Shown: positions 39,101-47,182 of the stretch, one piece after another
Position numbering within the stretch: the stretch's first letter is position 1
How the letters are laid out: every line of letters begins with the position of its first letter
Source: Antitrichia curtipendula
Lineage: Eukaryota > Streptophyta > Bryopsida > Hypnales > Leucodontaceae
NCBI GenBank assembly: GCA_951230915.1
Contig: OX579638.1
Coordinates: 34,200,322 to 34,264,321, forward strand
Direction of reading: 5' to 3'
DNA: 64,000 nucleotides
Translations under genes and position numbers: made by a program
Notes under the pieces: model-generated
The model's database searches: none
What the model saw: the letters and a program-made list of their open reading frames with translations, nothing else
What the model was told of the DNA's origin: nothing

Positions 39101-41535
39101 GATAAATGAAGAGAACAGAGCAAAGAGAAACATGAAGACTAAGTGAAGGAGCAGAGTGAGGGACCTACACTCCAACAATCCCCATCACATCTGAAGACGA
39201 TGGTAAGGTCCCATCACGTCTCGCGAAGATGGGGGAATGCTGGGAAGCAGTATCTTCAGTAGATTTTATTACTGTGGGCCTCATAACGTTCAGCTACTTA
39301 GTTCAATCAGGAGATCGCATGATCTTCCCTCTTGCCGTCCAAGGAATTTAATGGATCACCATGTACATGTCCGATAGTACAAATAGTTGTGCGTCTTTCG
39401 TCCCCGTAATGTCCTCCATTTTGGTTTATGTAATAGGGGATGATAGTTGTAGTTGTGCTTCTGCAATTTGTTGGGCGTGTTCTTCTTATTGTCAGCAAGA
39501 CTTCACCCTAAAAACGTTGAAGTCTTGATTTGAATTTGTTTACATAATCTTGTCTCTATGGCTTGATCGGGAGATCTCATGGTCGTGTGATTTTGCCTCT
39601 AATGGATACGCTGAACTTTGCAATTCTCTCGCTGCAATGTAATGCAGATCCTTCTTTTCTTTTGTATTTTGGATCTCATATTATTTATGCCTAATTCCAC
39701 TTTCTGTGTTTAAGATAATCATTTATCTGCATGCCTCACTAGTCTTGCATTTTTGGACTGCACAGACATTCTACACGTAATATTAACTTTCCTAAGCTCA
39801 TCTGCAAATGAGATTTTCACTTGATGTTCTCTTTTCTAATCCGCCAATTCTATTCGGTACGCGGTTCTGTAGTAATACATAGTGATCGTGATATCTCACG
39901 ATCATTCGACGTCCTCTTCTGTCTTTACATCATTTCTGTGTGCTGAGATGTACTTGGTCTTTGCAGAAGGCGATGCTCCTTGTACTGACTGGGGATCTCT
40001 GCGTTAAGGGCGGTGTGGAGGATCTTCCACAGAATATACAAATACGAGCTGGCTTCCACGATCTTCTGCGATATCTTGTTGAAGAAACTCACTGTGGCTT
40101 GTGGGCGGCAGTGCAACCTTCGACATTAGCTGTTCTCCTTCGACGTATTCTACCGCTGGAGATTCTTTCAAGGTTCCTTTTCTTTTCTGGATCCGACAAT
40201 CCACGCCTGAACCAACTGTATCCGCGGCGTCATGCACTACTGAGGACTCTTTCAAGTAATCCTCGGACGCGCAAGGTACTCTTGAATGACACTGTCGTAA
40301 TGCTTGTTCTCGATCCTCTGAATTGGGCACGTCCGCATTTACTTCAACCGGCGTTGCATGTGAGGGATGATGTAGATACTTCAGATTGGCAATGTGCGCA
40401 CATTATAGGACCGCGTTTAGATTGGTTGTGGGCCTAGAAATAAGCATAGGTTCACATGGAACTAGTGGCACTTATTTGATTGGCACCCATTCGATTTGAA
40501 TGGCACGTATTTGTTGCATCCAAATGATTATAAAGTCCTTCTCGCTCGTTATCACTTGGATTGTGCAGAGTCATCGCTTTGGCTGTTTTGTATTGTGTTT
40601 TCAAGTAGTGGGTTCGCCCTATTTGTTTCACCAAAAAGTAAAAGATGATTATGAATTGGTGAATCCACCTTCTGTATTTTACTGTTATTACAACTTATCA
40701 AATGTCCGTAACTGCATGATTGTTTTGCCTCATCACATCTTTCTTCTTGGGTAATGCTCTGCGAAATATGTCGTGACATCTCCCGATCTGTAATGTCGCA
40801 TATTTAAAGCCAACCCTAAATACGAAGCCACTCCTTACAGTAAATATGGGAGTTGACATCATCCAAAATGCATCAATTTGTTCCTACACTTTAAATCCAA
40901 AAGGGATACAATTCCATTGCATCAACAATCTCCCGATGACTCCACATCCTAAGGCAGTTTAAGCCTCCATCGAAAGGCATTGCGGCCTCAGTTTACATAA
41001 GATCAGGATATCCTACGATGCCCTAAACCTTCACAAAGTCCAGAATTCCCGCTAAAGTCTAGAAGTAGTTAAATGTGGCATAAATGGATTGAAGCATCAC
41101 AAATTATAAATGAGGCAACTTTCAATAGAACTTACCCAACATTTGGATTTCTTGTAGCTAGAAAGCTTTAGCTCATTGACACCCATCCAAGAGTCAAGTA
41201 GCTGAAAGCCATACGTATCGGCACGCTCAAGTGTAAATTCCCTTACCTTCTCGTTCTCTGGGTGGAACAACAAAATTGCTCCATCATCATGAACATACTC
41301 CGATGCAAACTCAAAGATGGGTTCAATAACCTCCTTTTGATTCAATATGTTCCAAGTAGGAACATAGGAAGGTGGAACTGAGACGCTTGGGACCGGTAGC
41401 CCAACCTAAACCCTAAACCGAAAAATTGGAAATATATCTAACATGAGGAATGGTAATGAGAGGGTCAGAATCATCATTGACAATGAGCTCAAAACGCTCC
41501 ATTTGTGTGAAGCCTCCATCAACATCCATAAAGGT
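15112..41535 (-). CDS. DNA methyltransferase-like gene of G1 (3' exons), split by G2
   Basis: Minus-strand exons with matching phases: 41535-41443, 41405-41136 (donor GTAAGT, phase 0), [G2], 16061-15782 (acceptor CCCTTGCAG), 15685-15482 and 15365-15112 (stop TGA). Across the third/fourth exon junction the frame reads GDVVLDCFASIGAS, then GRHLVALESD. This matches motif I (D-x-F-x-G-x-G) and the following acidic residue of beta-class N4/N6 amino-methyltransferases, where motif I is C-terminal. Upstream, VPPSYVPTWN may be the degenerate remains of motif IV ((D/S)PP(Y/W)). Alteration of that motif and of the first Gly of motif I (S), plus TGA at 16049-16047, suggest loss of activity. A basic KRRC tail follows. 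Upstream exons were not found. The gene is probably a cargo or regulatory gene of G1. Confidence 0.62.
16121..16167 (+). repeat. Left TIR of G2
   Basis: 28-bp TIR, followed by an internal hairpin TCTGGACT-TTCAAT-AGTCCAGA. Related ends occur at 41054-41081 (inverted) and at 41592 (short derivative). Confidence 0.8.
16168..16700. repeat. Subterminal degenerate G2 palindromes
   Basis: Degenerate members of the G2 palindrome family end AATCCCCCGAT (about 16175-16187) and GATCCCCCGAT (16690-16700). The rest of 16200-17280 shows no exon that I can support. Confidence 0.45.
17292..17430. repeat. G2 palindrome cluster, 3' of T2 (4 copies)
   Basis: Four copies of the 18-bp palindrome: 17292-17309, 17333-17350, 17374-17391 (ATCGTGAGATATCACGAT, one mismatch from perfect) and 17413-17430. 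The first three recur every 41 bp. They lie just beyond the T2 stop codon. Confidence 0.85.
19400..19556 (-). other. Intron-like interruption of T2 carrying two palindromes
   Basis: The coding frame stops after GAG with GTAAAC (19556-19551) and resumes near 19400. A clean AG acceptor in the required phase was not found, so this could be a decayed intron or a small insertion. It contains palindromes at 19477-19494 and 19505-19522. T1 has no interruption at the equivalent place. Confidence 0.5.
20251..20260 (+). promoter_or_regulatory. TATA-like box of TGTC copy 3
   Basis: CTATTTAAGG, exactly 294 bp from the element start as in copies 1 and 2, followed by a pyrimidine-rich tract. Confidence 0.55.
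20392..22340 (+). pseudogene. TGTC element ORF (copy 3), frameshifted with two TAGs
   Basis: Starts at ATG 20392 (MAESSNPKAARV). A small indel near 20535-20545 shifts the frame, after which the ORF is collinear with copy 2 to TAG 22338. It has TAG at 21708-21710 and 22239-22241; the latter stands where copy 2 has CAG (12134). Protein identity to copy 2 is by eye about 60% in the helical part, far lower than the conservation of the non-coding ends. The same domains are present: WTEDVWAEVY, ANTIFGSLEERVVHWGR, acidic linker, coiled coil with VVMILMDF, basic tail. Function unknown. Confidence 0.8.
24365..25527 (-). other. T2 5' intron rich in palindromes
   Basis: On the minus strand a GAG|GTAAGTA donor (25530-25521) and a TTTTTGTAG acceptor (about 24365) would define an intron just upstream of the T2 ATG. 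It holds at least seven palindromes: 24609-24626, 24764-24781, 24876-24893, 25035-25052, 25059-25076, 25083-25100 and 25164-25181. The 24876 copy reads GTCGTG..CACGAC, a paired change in both arms. Gene P has the same arrangement on the other side of G2. Confidence 0.6.
25530..26300 (-). promoter_or_regulatory. Likely 5' UTR/promoter region of T2
   Basis: A GC-balanced island before the AT-rich centre of G2 and upstream of the T2 5' intron. Minus-strand frames at 25489-25692 and 25776-26117 are open but unrecognised; they may be leader sequence rather than protein. Confidence 0.4.
28339..28682 (+). repeat. ~160-bp direct duplication
   Basis: TTACGTGGTCCATTTTG through TGAGGTTTCTTTGAACCGC occurs at about 28339-28499 and again at about 28521-28680, nearly identical. 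A partial third copy lies at 29219-29300. The block includes a short inverted pair, CTCATGAATCTTAACT/CCATGAGCGGAG. Confidence 0.85.
28795..29115. repeat. ~85-bp tandem repeat, about four units
   Basis: Units contain AAATTGATATAAAACCTTTC, AATATTAGGTCAAATC and a GAAAG(A/G)TTTTCTATC block plus CGA(G/C)TTAAATTGA. Later units drift (TTGAAAGATT to TGAAAGGTT), consistent with stepwise duplication. Confidence 0.85.
30300..31431 (+). promoter_or_regulatory. Likely promoter, 5' UTR exon and 5' UTR intron of gene P
   Basis: A GC-rich island begins abruptly at 30300 after AT-rich DNA. A strong donor CCAGAG|GTGAGT (30873/30874) and an acceptor TTTGTACAG (31393) define a probable 520-bp leader intron. The second leader exon runs from 31394 to the ATG at 31432. 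The upstream transcription start was not located; open frames on both strands here show no recognisable protein. Confidence 0.5.
31432..38520 (+). CDS. Gene P: GGQHT (ParB-like?) region fused to FCP1-type phosphatase
   Basis: Six exons with matching phases: 31432-31484, 32496-33819, 34302-35639, 35740-35909, 36010-37769 and 37859-38520, totalling 1,769 codons. Exon 5's acceptor is the least certain. Exon 2 has an acidic/basic linker, then IIGGQHTVKAF (GGQHT at residues 365-369), like the D-G-x-H-R signature of ParB-type domains. Exon 3 has no domain I recognise. Exon 6 is an FCP1/NIF-type HAD domain: FDLNGVLVHK (37939 on), FWSSM and LLIDDDP (38275-38292); the second Asp of motif I is Asn. In-frame stops: TAG 34506, TGA 34536, TAG 36677, TAG 36992, TAA 37550, TAG 37607 and TAG 37655. 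Some may be avoided by unrecognised introns (GAAGA|GTAAGC at 37548), otherwise the copy is decayed. It may regulate transcription or G2 DNA; inferred only. Confidence 0.6.
31724..32401. repeat. Palindrome cluster in intron 1 of gene P (about 10 copies)
   Basis: Copies at 31724-31741 (ATCGTGGGATCCCACGAT, a perfect 18-bp palindrome), 31775-31792, 31826-31842, 31907-31924, 31997-32014, 32078-32095, 32181-32198, 32208-32225, 32235-32252 (degenerate) and 32384-32401. All lie in the 1,011-bp intron 31485-32495, about one per 75 bp. Confidence 0.9.
33878..34250. repeat. Palindromes in intron 2 of gene P
   Basis: 33878-33895 (ATCGTGGGATCCCCTGAT), 34091-34108 (ATCGTGTGATCCCACGAT) and 34233-34250, all inside intron 33820-34301. 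Confidence 0.88.
35935..37062. repeat. Palindromes in intron 4 and exon 5 of gene P
   Basis: 35935-35952 lies in intron 4. 36706-36723, 36937-36954 and 37045-37062 lie within the exon 5 reading frame, each encoding a repeated SGD(P/I) step (PSGDPT, ASGDPL, TSGDIT). The motif has therefore entered, or been tolerated in, coding sequence. Confidence 0.8.
38549..39902. repeat. Dispersed palindromes 3' of gene P
   Basis: Copies at 38549-38566, 38846-38863, 39306-39323, 39566-39583 and 39885-39902 (ATCGTGATATCTCACGAT). The surrounding DNA is AT-rich with no exon that I can support. Confidence 0.78.
39967..40437 (+). pseudogene. Lone FCP1-like (HAD) exon
   Basis: After an acceptor GTCTTTGCAG (39966) the frame AAG GCG ATG CTC.. 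is open for 156 codons to TAG 40435. The order of blocks mimics FCP1 domains: LVLTGDLCVK (motif I position), a mid-block GLWAAVQPS (as WSS), then MLVLDPLNWAR (as the DD motif). The catalytic Asp residues are largely lost, so at best a pseudophosphatase. No upstream exon was found between it and gene P. It could be a diverged duplicate of P exon 6 or an alternative last exon. Confidence 0.45.
40770..41019. repeat. Right subterminal palindromes of G2
   Basis: 40770-40787 (GTCGTGACATCTCCCGAT), a degenerate copy near 40920-40937, and 41002-41019 (ATCAGGATATCCTACGAT), the last only 62 bp from the G2 end. Confidence 0.75.
41054..41081 (-). repeat. Right TIR of G2
   Basis: The complement reads ATGCCACATTTAACTACTTC then TAGACTTT, matching 26 of 28 bases at the left end (16121-16148). 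It is followed by the AAAT duplication. Confidence 0.8.
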
Positions 41536-41591
41536 CTGTTGTCCAAACCCCAATATACCATTACATTGATTTAGTTCAATAAGAAAGCGTT

Positions 41592-41846
41592 ATGCCACAT
41601 TTAACTACTTTTGGACTTTGAAAAGTCCAGAATTAATATTGGTCATTGGGAGAAAAAAATTAGTCAACAAGAGATAATGCAAAACATTGGAAGATCTAGG
41701 CAAAATATTAGGAGATCAATACAAAACATCAGGAGATCAGTACTAACATCAAGAAATCTATACAAACATCATGAGATCTCACGATGTTATTATTTGGAGA
41801 TCTTTAAATGTTTTGTCTAGAATTCATTAAATAGTCCAGAAGTAGT
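41592..41846. mobile_element. Short G2-derived element (MITE-like), end-truncated
   Basis: The left end ATGCCACATTTAACTACTTT matches the G2 TIR. The right end carries the inverted inner part (GTCCAGAAGTAGT) but lacks the outer 12 bases. The interior holds several AGGAGATC half-sites and a palindrome at 41768-41785 (ATCATGAGATCTCACGAT). A 255-bp derivative that keeps only the ends and a palindrome suggests these are the parts needed for mobility. Confidence 0.65.
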
Positions 41847-41849
41847 GGA

Positions 41850-43130
41850 AGACACTAGAACTAACGCCTTGTCAATGAGGTGAGGATTATGAGCTTGAGA
41901 CATCAATCCCCAAACCAAAATTGAAAACATACGTGGGAATTAGAAATCGTTTGATTGAAATTTGGAAGCCTCTAAATGGAGGCCTCGTTAACAAGGTGGT
42001 AATTGAGAACCCTAAACCAGCAATTGTAGCAATTGAGAAGGAAAATTAGAAAACGTATACGGGATTAAAAAACCTTTTGAATGAAATCTGGAAGCCTCTA
42101 AATGGAGGCCTCGTTAACGAGGTGGTAATTATGAAGCCTAAACCAACAATCCCAGCAATTGAGAAGCTGCCCAAGTGTCTTATCAGCAATCTACTGAAGA
42201 GCATAACTTACTCATATAATATCCAAATGGAGCATATGAGGTGTTTTTTGACATCTACGTAAAATGTGGATGTCAAAAAACACCTCATATGCTCCATTTG
42301 GATGGTATATGAGTAAGTTATGGCCATTTGAAATATTCTACGAGGAGAAGTATCAACTGGCAGCCGATAAGAATTCAGAGTCTAATTGGTCCACAAATGA
42401 TCAATTTGTCCAGATTTTGTTAAATATTTGTTTAAACCGTGACATTGTAAGTGACATGTAGTATCTTGAAATTGATACCTTGTGAACGAGGTGATGATTA
42501 GAAGTTTTAGAAGCCTAAACATGAATATGGGAAATAGGATAGAGAATTTGAAGACCTTTAACTTAAACCGTGAAACATTTGAAATGAAAAGTGGAAGACA
42601 CTAGAACTAACGCCTCGTCAACGAGGTGAGGATTATGAGCTTGAGACATCAATCTCCAAACCAAAATTGAAAACATATGTGGGAATTAAAAATCTTTTGA
42701 ATGAAATTTGGAAGCCTCTAAATGGAGGCCTCGTTAACGAGGTGGTAATTATGAAGCCTAAACCAACAATCCCAGTAATTGAGAAGCAAAATTTGGAAAC
42801 ATACACGGGAATTAGAAACCTTTTAATGAAATGTGAAGCCTCTTAATAGAGGCCTTGTTAACGAGATGATAGTTATGAGCTGAAATCAACAATCCCAACA
42901 ATTGAATTGAATTTTTAAAACATGCATGAGAAATAGAGACCTTTGCAATAAAACACAGAAAGACCTAAATAGAGGCCTCGTTAGCGAGGTGATAATTATG
43001 AGCTTAAACTAGCAATCCCAGCAGTTTGAAAAAAAAATTAAAAACATACAGGGGAAACGGAGACATTTCCAAAGAAACAACGGAACCCCCAAAATGGACG
43101 CCTCGTCAACGAGGCGGTGAGGTACAGCCC
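41850..43130. repeat. ~120-bp tandem repeats with CCTCGTTAACGAGG core
   Basis: About nine units, cores near 41862, 41975, 42103, 42480, 42610, 42725, 42853, 42975 and 43100. Each has a palindromic core (CCTCGTTAACGAGG or a variant), then GTGGTAATTATGAG and an AA(A)CCAACAATCCCAGCAATT block. The array is interrupted by unrelated DNA at about 42140-42470, including the hairpin. Confidence 0.8.
42202..42322. repeat. 54-bp-arm hairpin
   Basis: Arms 42202-42255 and 42269-42322 are reverse complements with two mismatches by eye; the loop is 13 bases. It lies inside the tandem array. Such a stem suits a young foldback insertion or a small-RNA precursor; nothing shows transcription. Confidence 0.85.
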
Positions 43131-43139
43131 AAGTGAGCA

Positions 43140-44955
43140 ATCATAGAACTTGAAATCAGCTCACCTCTTCCGTAGTTTCAATGGCTTGAATCTCCAGAGC
43201 TTCGACAACATTGACACATTTGGGGACACCCTCCACGATGTCATCGCGCTCCTCTCCACCCTTCCGCAATGCACTCCTCAAATTCATAATCGCAACAACC
43301 ACAAACAATGCGACCGAAACCGCAAGCTTGGCAAAACTTGAAACCAAAACAAGAAAGAGCTTGGCAGAACAAAGCGGCCCTAAACCCTAGCTGAAGTTGT
43401 CATTTGGACTTCAGAAAAAACAAAAAAACAAAAAAACAAAAAAAATTGGTAGATGTAGGGCAAGGGAATCTTATGAATAACTTTTGTCATTTTGAAAATT
43501 TGAGATCAAGAATTTTTTTTCTCATAGATTATAACCTCACAACACACCTCAATTTTTTTCAAAATTTTTGGACTCACAAGCGATTTTCTAAAAATCCTCA
43601 AAGTTCCCTGAAAATTCACGGGCAAGATTTGGCCGAAAAATCTTCCGATTCTGAAGATTTCAGACCAGATTCTAATATGTTGAATTCATTTTTAGGCCGT
43701 AAAACTTTCAGAAAGGCACCATTTTTTACGTGCTACATATCATTGGAATCATCTTCTCGAAATACATGACATGAGCTTTGGTATCAAATGCACCATTAAG
43801 AGAAAACAAATATGTATATAAAATTTCAACTCTTCATATTCTAATGTTCTTTCAGTCCCTTCTCCTACACTTCCTAAATTATCCTAGCATTCTTATCCAT
43901 GAGCTACTGTCAATGGGCACTATTTAACAATTACAATTCTAATTCTCCCTTGTACATTCTTATTACACACATGGAATTAGAATGATTTCATACGATGCTT
44001 CACGTATCCGTCTACTTTTTCTTCATCAATAACATAAGTATTTACTATACAAGACTTTTTATCTCTGAAGAGCTACACATACAAACATATCTAATCACAA
44101 GGACGTAGAATAACAATACTTGTTGCGCTATAATGCAAAAAAATAGTGCGTACATGAGTAGAAAGGCATTTACTTTGGTATAAGTTTTTAGTCCTTGACT
44201 CTACTTGTAGACATAAATAGATGAACTTATCAACTCTGCTCTTGTTAGCGAAATGTCATTCTTCGTTGGACTTGATTGGTGTACGTCCATTTCACTCTCA
44301 TCCACACTATCAAGCTTGGCAATATTTGTTCCATCAATACTTTTGGTCAAACTGTCCCTAGATTCAAAATGCCCAGCTTCAACTCCATGATCCTCATAAG
44401 ACAGCGTCCGAATAGTGCTAATAATCTCTATGCCCTTGCCCCTATGGAAGCGTTTAGCCATCTTTGATTTCTCTAACTACTTCTTATTAGAAAATAGGAG
44501 ACCAACCTTCCGTCTCTTCCTACGAGAACCCTCTGGCATCCCTCCAAATGAAAACACTGCATGAAAACTAATTCTACTTCTTTGTTGGCAACTCCTGCAT
44601 CTCTCCAATATATAGCAATATTAGAGCGTAATGAATGTATTCTCATCCATTCAGTTACAACTCCTTGGTATGGAGAAACGTCATGTTATGAAGACAAAAA
44701 TAGGCACTAAAAACATCCCTTCTTTGCTCAACTACCTCATAATCACTCCTACGTTTCTAGATATTACTCCTACACTCAAAGAGGCTTTTTTTTGGTGGTT
44801 TTTGACGTGCATTCATCTCTACATGTGGCGCTATCTACTATTAATAATTCCAAGGATTGTGTAATGCTAACTGATATATCAAAAATCTATTGTTGGCCGT
44901 GCAAAAAATCTTCAAATCTAAGCCTCCGAGTTCAAATTTCAAATTTCAGGCGAAC
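43140..44955. other. No supported gene; unassigned short ORFs
   Basis: Minus-strand frames at 43156-43347 and 44201-44461 (ending near MAKRFHRGKG at 44461) could be upstream exons of the methyltransferase-like gene, but I could not link them by splice phase. A run of CAAAAAAA blocks lies near 43420-43445. Confidence 0.35.
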
Positions 44956-44960
44956 CAAGC

Positions 44961-45875
44961 ATGGTACGTCCTCACACTACAAAAGTGTATGAAACAGACT
45001 ACAATCCTTCTTTGTGGCACATTGCAAGGTGTAAGAAGGAAGGGAAGACTTATCACAGAGTTCAAGAAGGAAAGAAGAAGAAGTGCGGGGCTAAGATAAA
45101 CAAGTCCAAAAAGAATGGGACTGCAGTACCGATCTACAACGGCCGCATGACGGAATATACCACCAAAGCCATCATCAACTTTGACTTCTAGTTTTGCGCA
45201 AATGACCTTATGCATTGTGCGGACGGCTCTAAGGTGAAGTGGGTCCATGATTGGTCCCTTCTTCCAAAAGTGTGGCCTGTAGCACGTGGGACACATCTCA
45301 CAAAATCAGAGATCCTTGCTTTGGAAGAAGCGGACTTTCAATTGCAAACGGAAGAGGTAGGAGCACCAACCTTCCATCTCTTCAATGAAGAACATACGAT
45401 GAGAGAGGTATCTACACTTGATCCAAAGCCATTTGATAGTGACATTCAACCATCTGGCAATGATGTGCACCCCACAAAGCAATTGGGGAGGACCATTAGA
45501 CGTAACCCTAATGCACCCACAGTTGACCACCGCAACAAATGGGTGACCACAAAGAACGTGAAAGCAATCGTTGAATTTGTCACAGTTATTCCATACCCTA
45601 GATATGATAGAGTGATAACTCTAATGTCTGGTATCTTTCTTTATCAGAAGACCTATCGGATTACAATTTCGGACTTCCCTTCTTGTACTTGTGAAGACTT
45701 CATCACCATGAGTACAGCTGCATTAGGTGGGAGAAAATCATGGGTGAACTGCAAGCACCTATACTATATCTTCAGGTTTATTTGCAAGGCAAATTTCGAG
45801 GACGACAAGTATATCCATGCAGCAAGTCTAAGCTTTGATGAAGTGAAGCTGCTTCTTGGAGGTAGCAATCTCTAA
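44961..45875 (+). pseudogene. SWIM zinc-finger protein (Mutator-type transposase C-terminus?)
   Basis: Starts MVRPHTTKVYETDYNPSLW, just after an acceptor-like TTTCAG. One in-frame TAG (45189-45191) separates two otherwise continuous halves ending at TAA 45873. Near the C-terminus CTCEDF..(21 residues)..CKHLYYIF fits the SWIM signature C-x-C-x(n)-C-x-H, common at the C-terminus of MULE transposases and FAR1-like plant proteins. The catalytic MULE domain is absent, so this is a fragment or a derived DNA-binding protein. It lies near the right end of G1, whose 9-bp target duplication also suits Mutator. Confidence 0.6.
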
Positions 45876-45879
45876 GACA

Positions 45880-47130
45880 CTGCATATCTGTCTGATAATT
45901 AATAGTCAAGACACATGTATTTAGAGGTGGTTAAATAATGGTTGATTGGAGTAGGTGACGGATGCCTTAGCAAACTAGTTAGTTTAAAGAGGCAGTAGTA
46001 TTTGTCACCCCATAGACAACTGAAATCATTTGTAAAATTGTAAACATCAAAAAAATACATATGAAAAGGCCAAATTCAGCCAAATAAAACTGTACAATTA
46101 GATGTTTGATTTCTAAAAAGTTACCTTAAATATGCTCCTCAATTTTGAGGAGCCCTAAATTAGCCTTAGAAGAATAAACAAATTTTTCTAGAAAAAGTAC
46201 AAAAATTTTCTAATATTAGAAAATTAGCATTTTCAAATAATAAAAAAAATTCTTTCCATTTGGTACGAGATGTCTATGAAATTTGAACTAATTTTCCATT
46301 TTTTGGGGTAATTACAATTAAACTTTTCTTCTACTAGATTTTCATTTATAGGTCACATATTTGCAATCTCCATTATAAAAATTAGAAAAAATTTGGACTA
46401 ATTCAACTAAAGTTTATGGGAAAATTTTATAGATTATTTTCCTATAATTACTTGAAAGTTGTCCTAAGGCTTCTAGGGACCCTAAATCATTTTTGGAAGA
46501 CCCTAAAACAGTTGCCAAAATCTTGGCTATTATTCCAAATAATTTGAAATTCTATATTATCCAGGCAAAGAATAAATTTTCATTTTTTCTATTCATTAAT
46601 CAAAATGACAAATATATAATTTTAGTTGAAATGACAATATAATGAATGAAGTGTCTAATTTTTAATAAGCATACATTTGTTAGCACGGTTTGTGCATTCC
46701 ACTTACAAGATAAAACAATGGATGTAGAGAACTATAGGACAAATATTGCAATGTGCAAATAAGGCCTTCTATACATAGATGATGGATGGATGATGGATGA
46801 TGGATGGATGGATGATGGATGATGGATGTTGAATGATGGATGGATGATGGATGGATGACATGGATAAAATCATTAGTATATTATATTTATGGTAGCACAT
46901 TTTTGTTACAAGAGAGGCTATACCATTGTTATTGCCCTATATGCAACATTTAAATACTAAATTGACTCCCCTAAATAAATTTAACTAAGTTCTAAAATAA
47001 CTTTCTAGAAATTCTATTTTCAATAATTTCTATTTCAATAATTCTGACATTACTATTTTGGGATTTGACATTATTATTAATTACTTTGACATGCCTATTT
47101 GTAGTAAAAAAAATCTTTGTAAGCGCTCAA
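45880..47130. other. AT-rich right part of G1 with GATGGATG microsatellite
   Basis: No exon supported. A (GATGGATG)n-type microsatellite runs from about 46780 to 46860. The similar GATGAATG run near the left end of G1 (13965-14025) may be subterminal. Confidence 0.5.
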
Positions 47131-47182
47131 GTCTAAACGCTCGTTGCTCAACGCTCAACACTCGTCGCTCCTTGCTCACACT
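47130..47182. repeat. Right subterminal inverted repeat of G1
   Basis: Reads CGCTCGTTGCTCAACGCTCA then ACACTCGTCGCTCCTTGCTC, the complement of the left end at 13797-13855 with mostly transition differences. The element then ends near 47199, before TTTTGTAAG. Confidence 0.65.

Larger units (their letters stand above)
16121..41081. mobile_element. G2: candidate 25-kb transposon with 28-bp TIRs
   Basis: Left end ATGCCATATTTAACTACTTC (16121 on) and right end (complement from 41081) ATGCCACATTTAACTACTTC match at 26 of 28 positions. The flanking direct repeat is AAAT (16117-16120, 41082-41085). It lies in an intron of the methyltransferase gene whose exons keep phase across it; without G2 that intron is about 120 bp. 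Length 24,961 bp, about 21.5 kb without TGTC element 3. Layout: T2 gene (minus), AT-rich centre, P gene (plus), a lone FCP1-like exon, and about 40 18-bp palindromes. Superfamily unknown; the T2 product is the likely transposase. Confidence 0.75.

Noticed and set aside
41401..41420. Second telomere-type repeat (CTAAACCCTAAACC)
   Set aside because: It forms the acceptor region of a methyltransferase-gene intron and has only two units.
16168..41785. CRISPR-like array made of the 18-bp palindromes
   Set aside because: Spacing is irregular (tens to thousands of bases), the copies are degenerate and there are no cas genes; this is a plant nuclear context.
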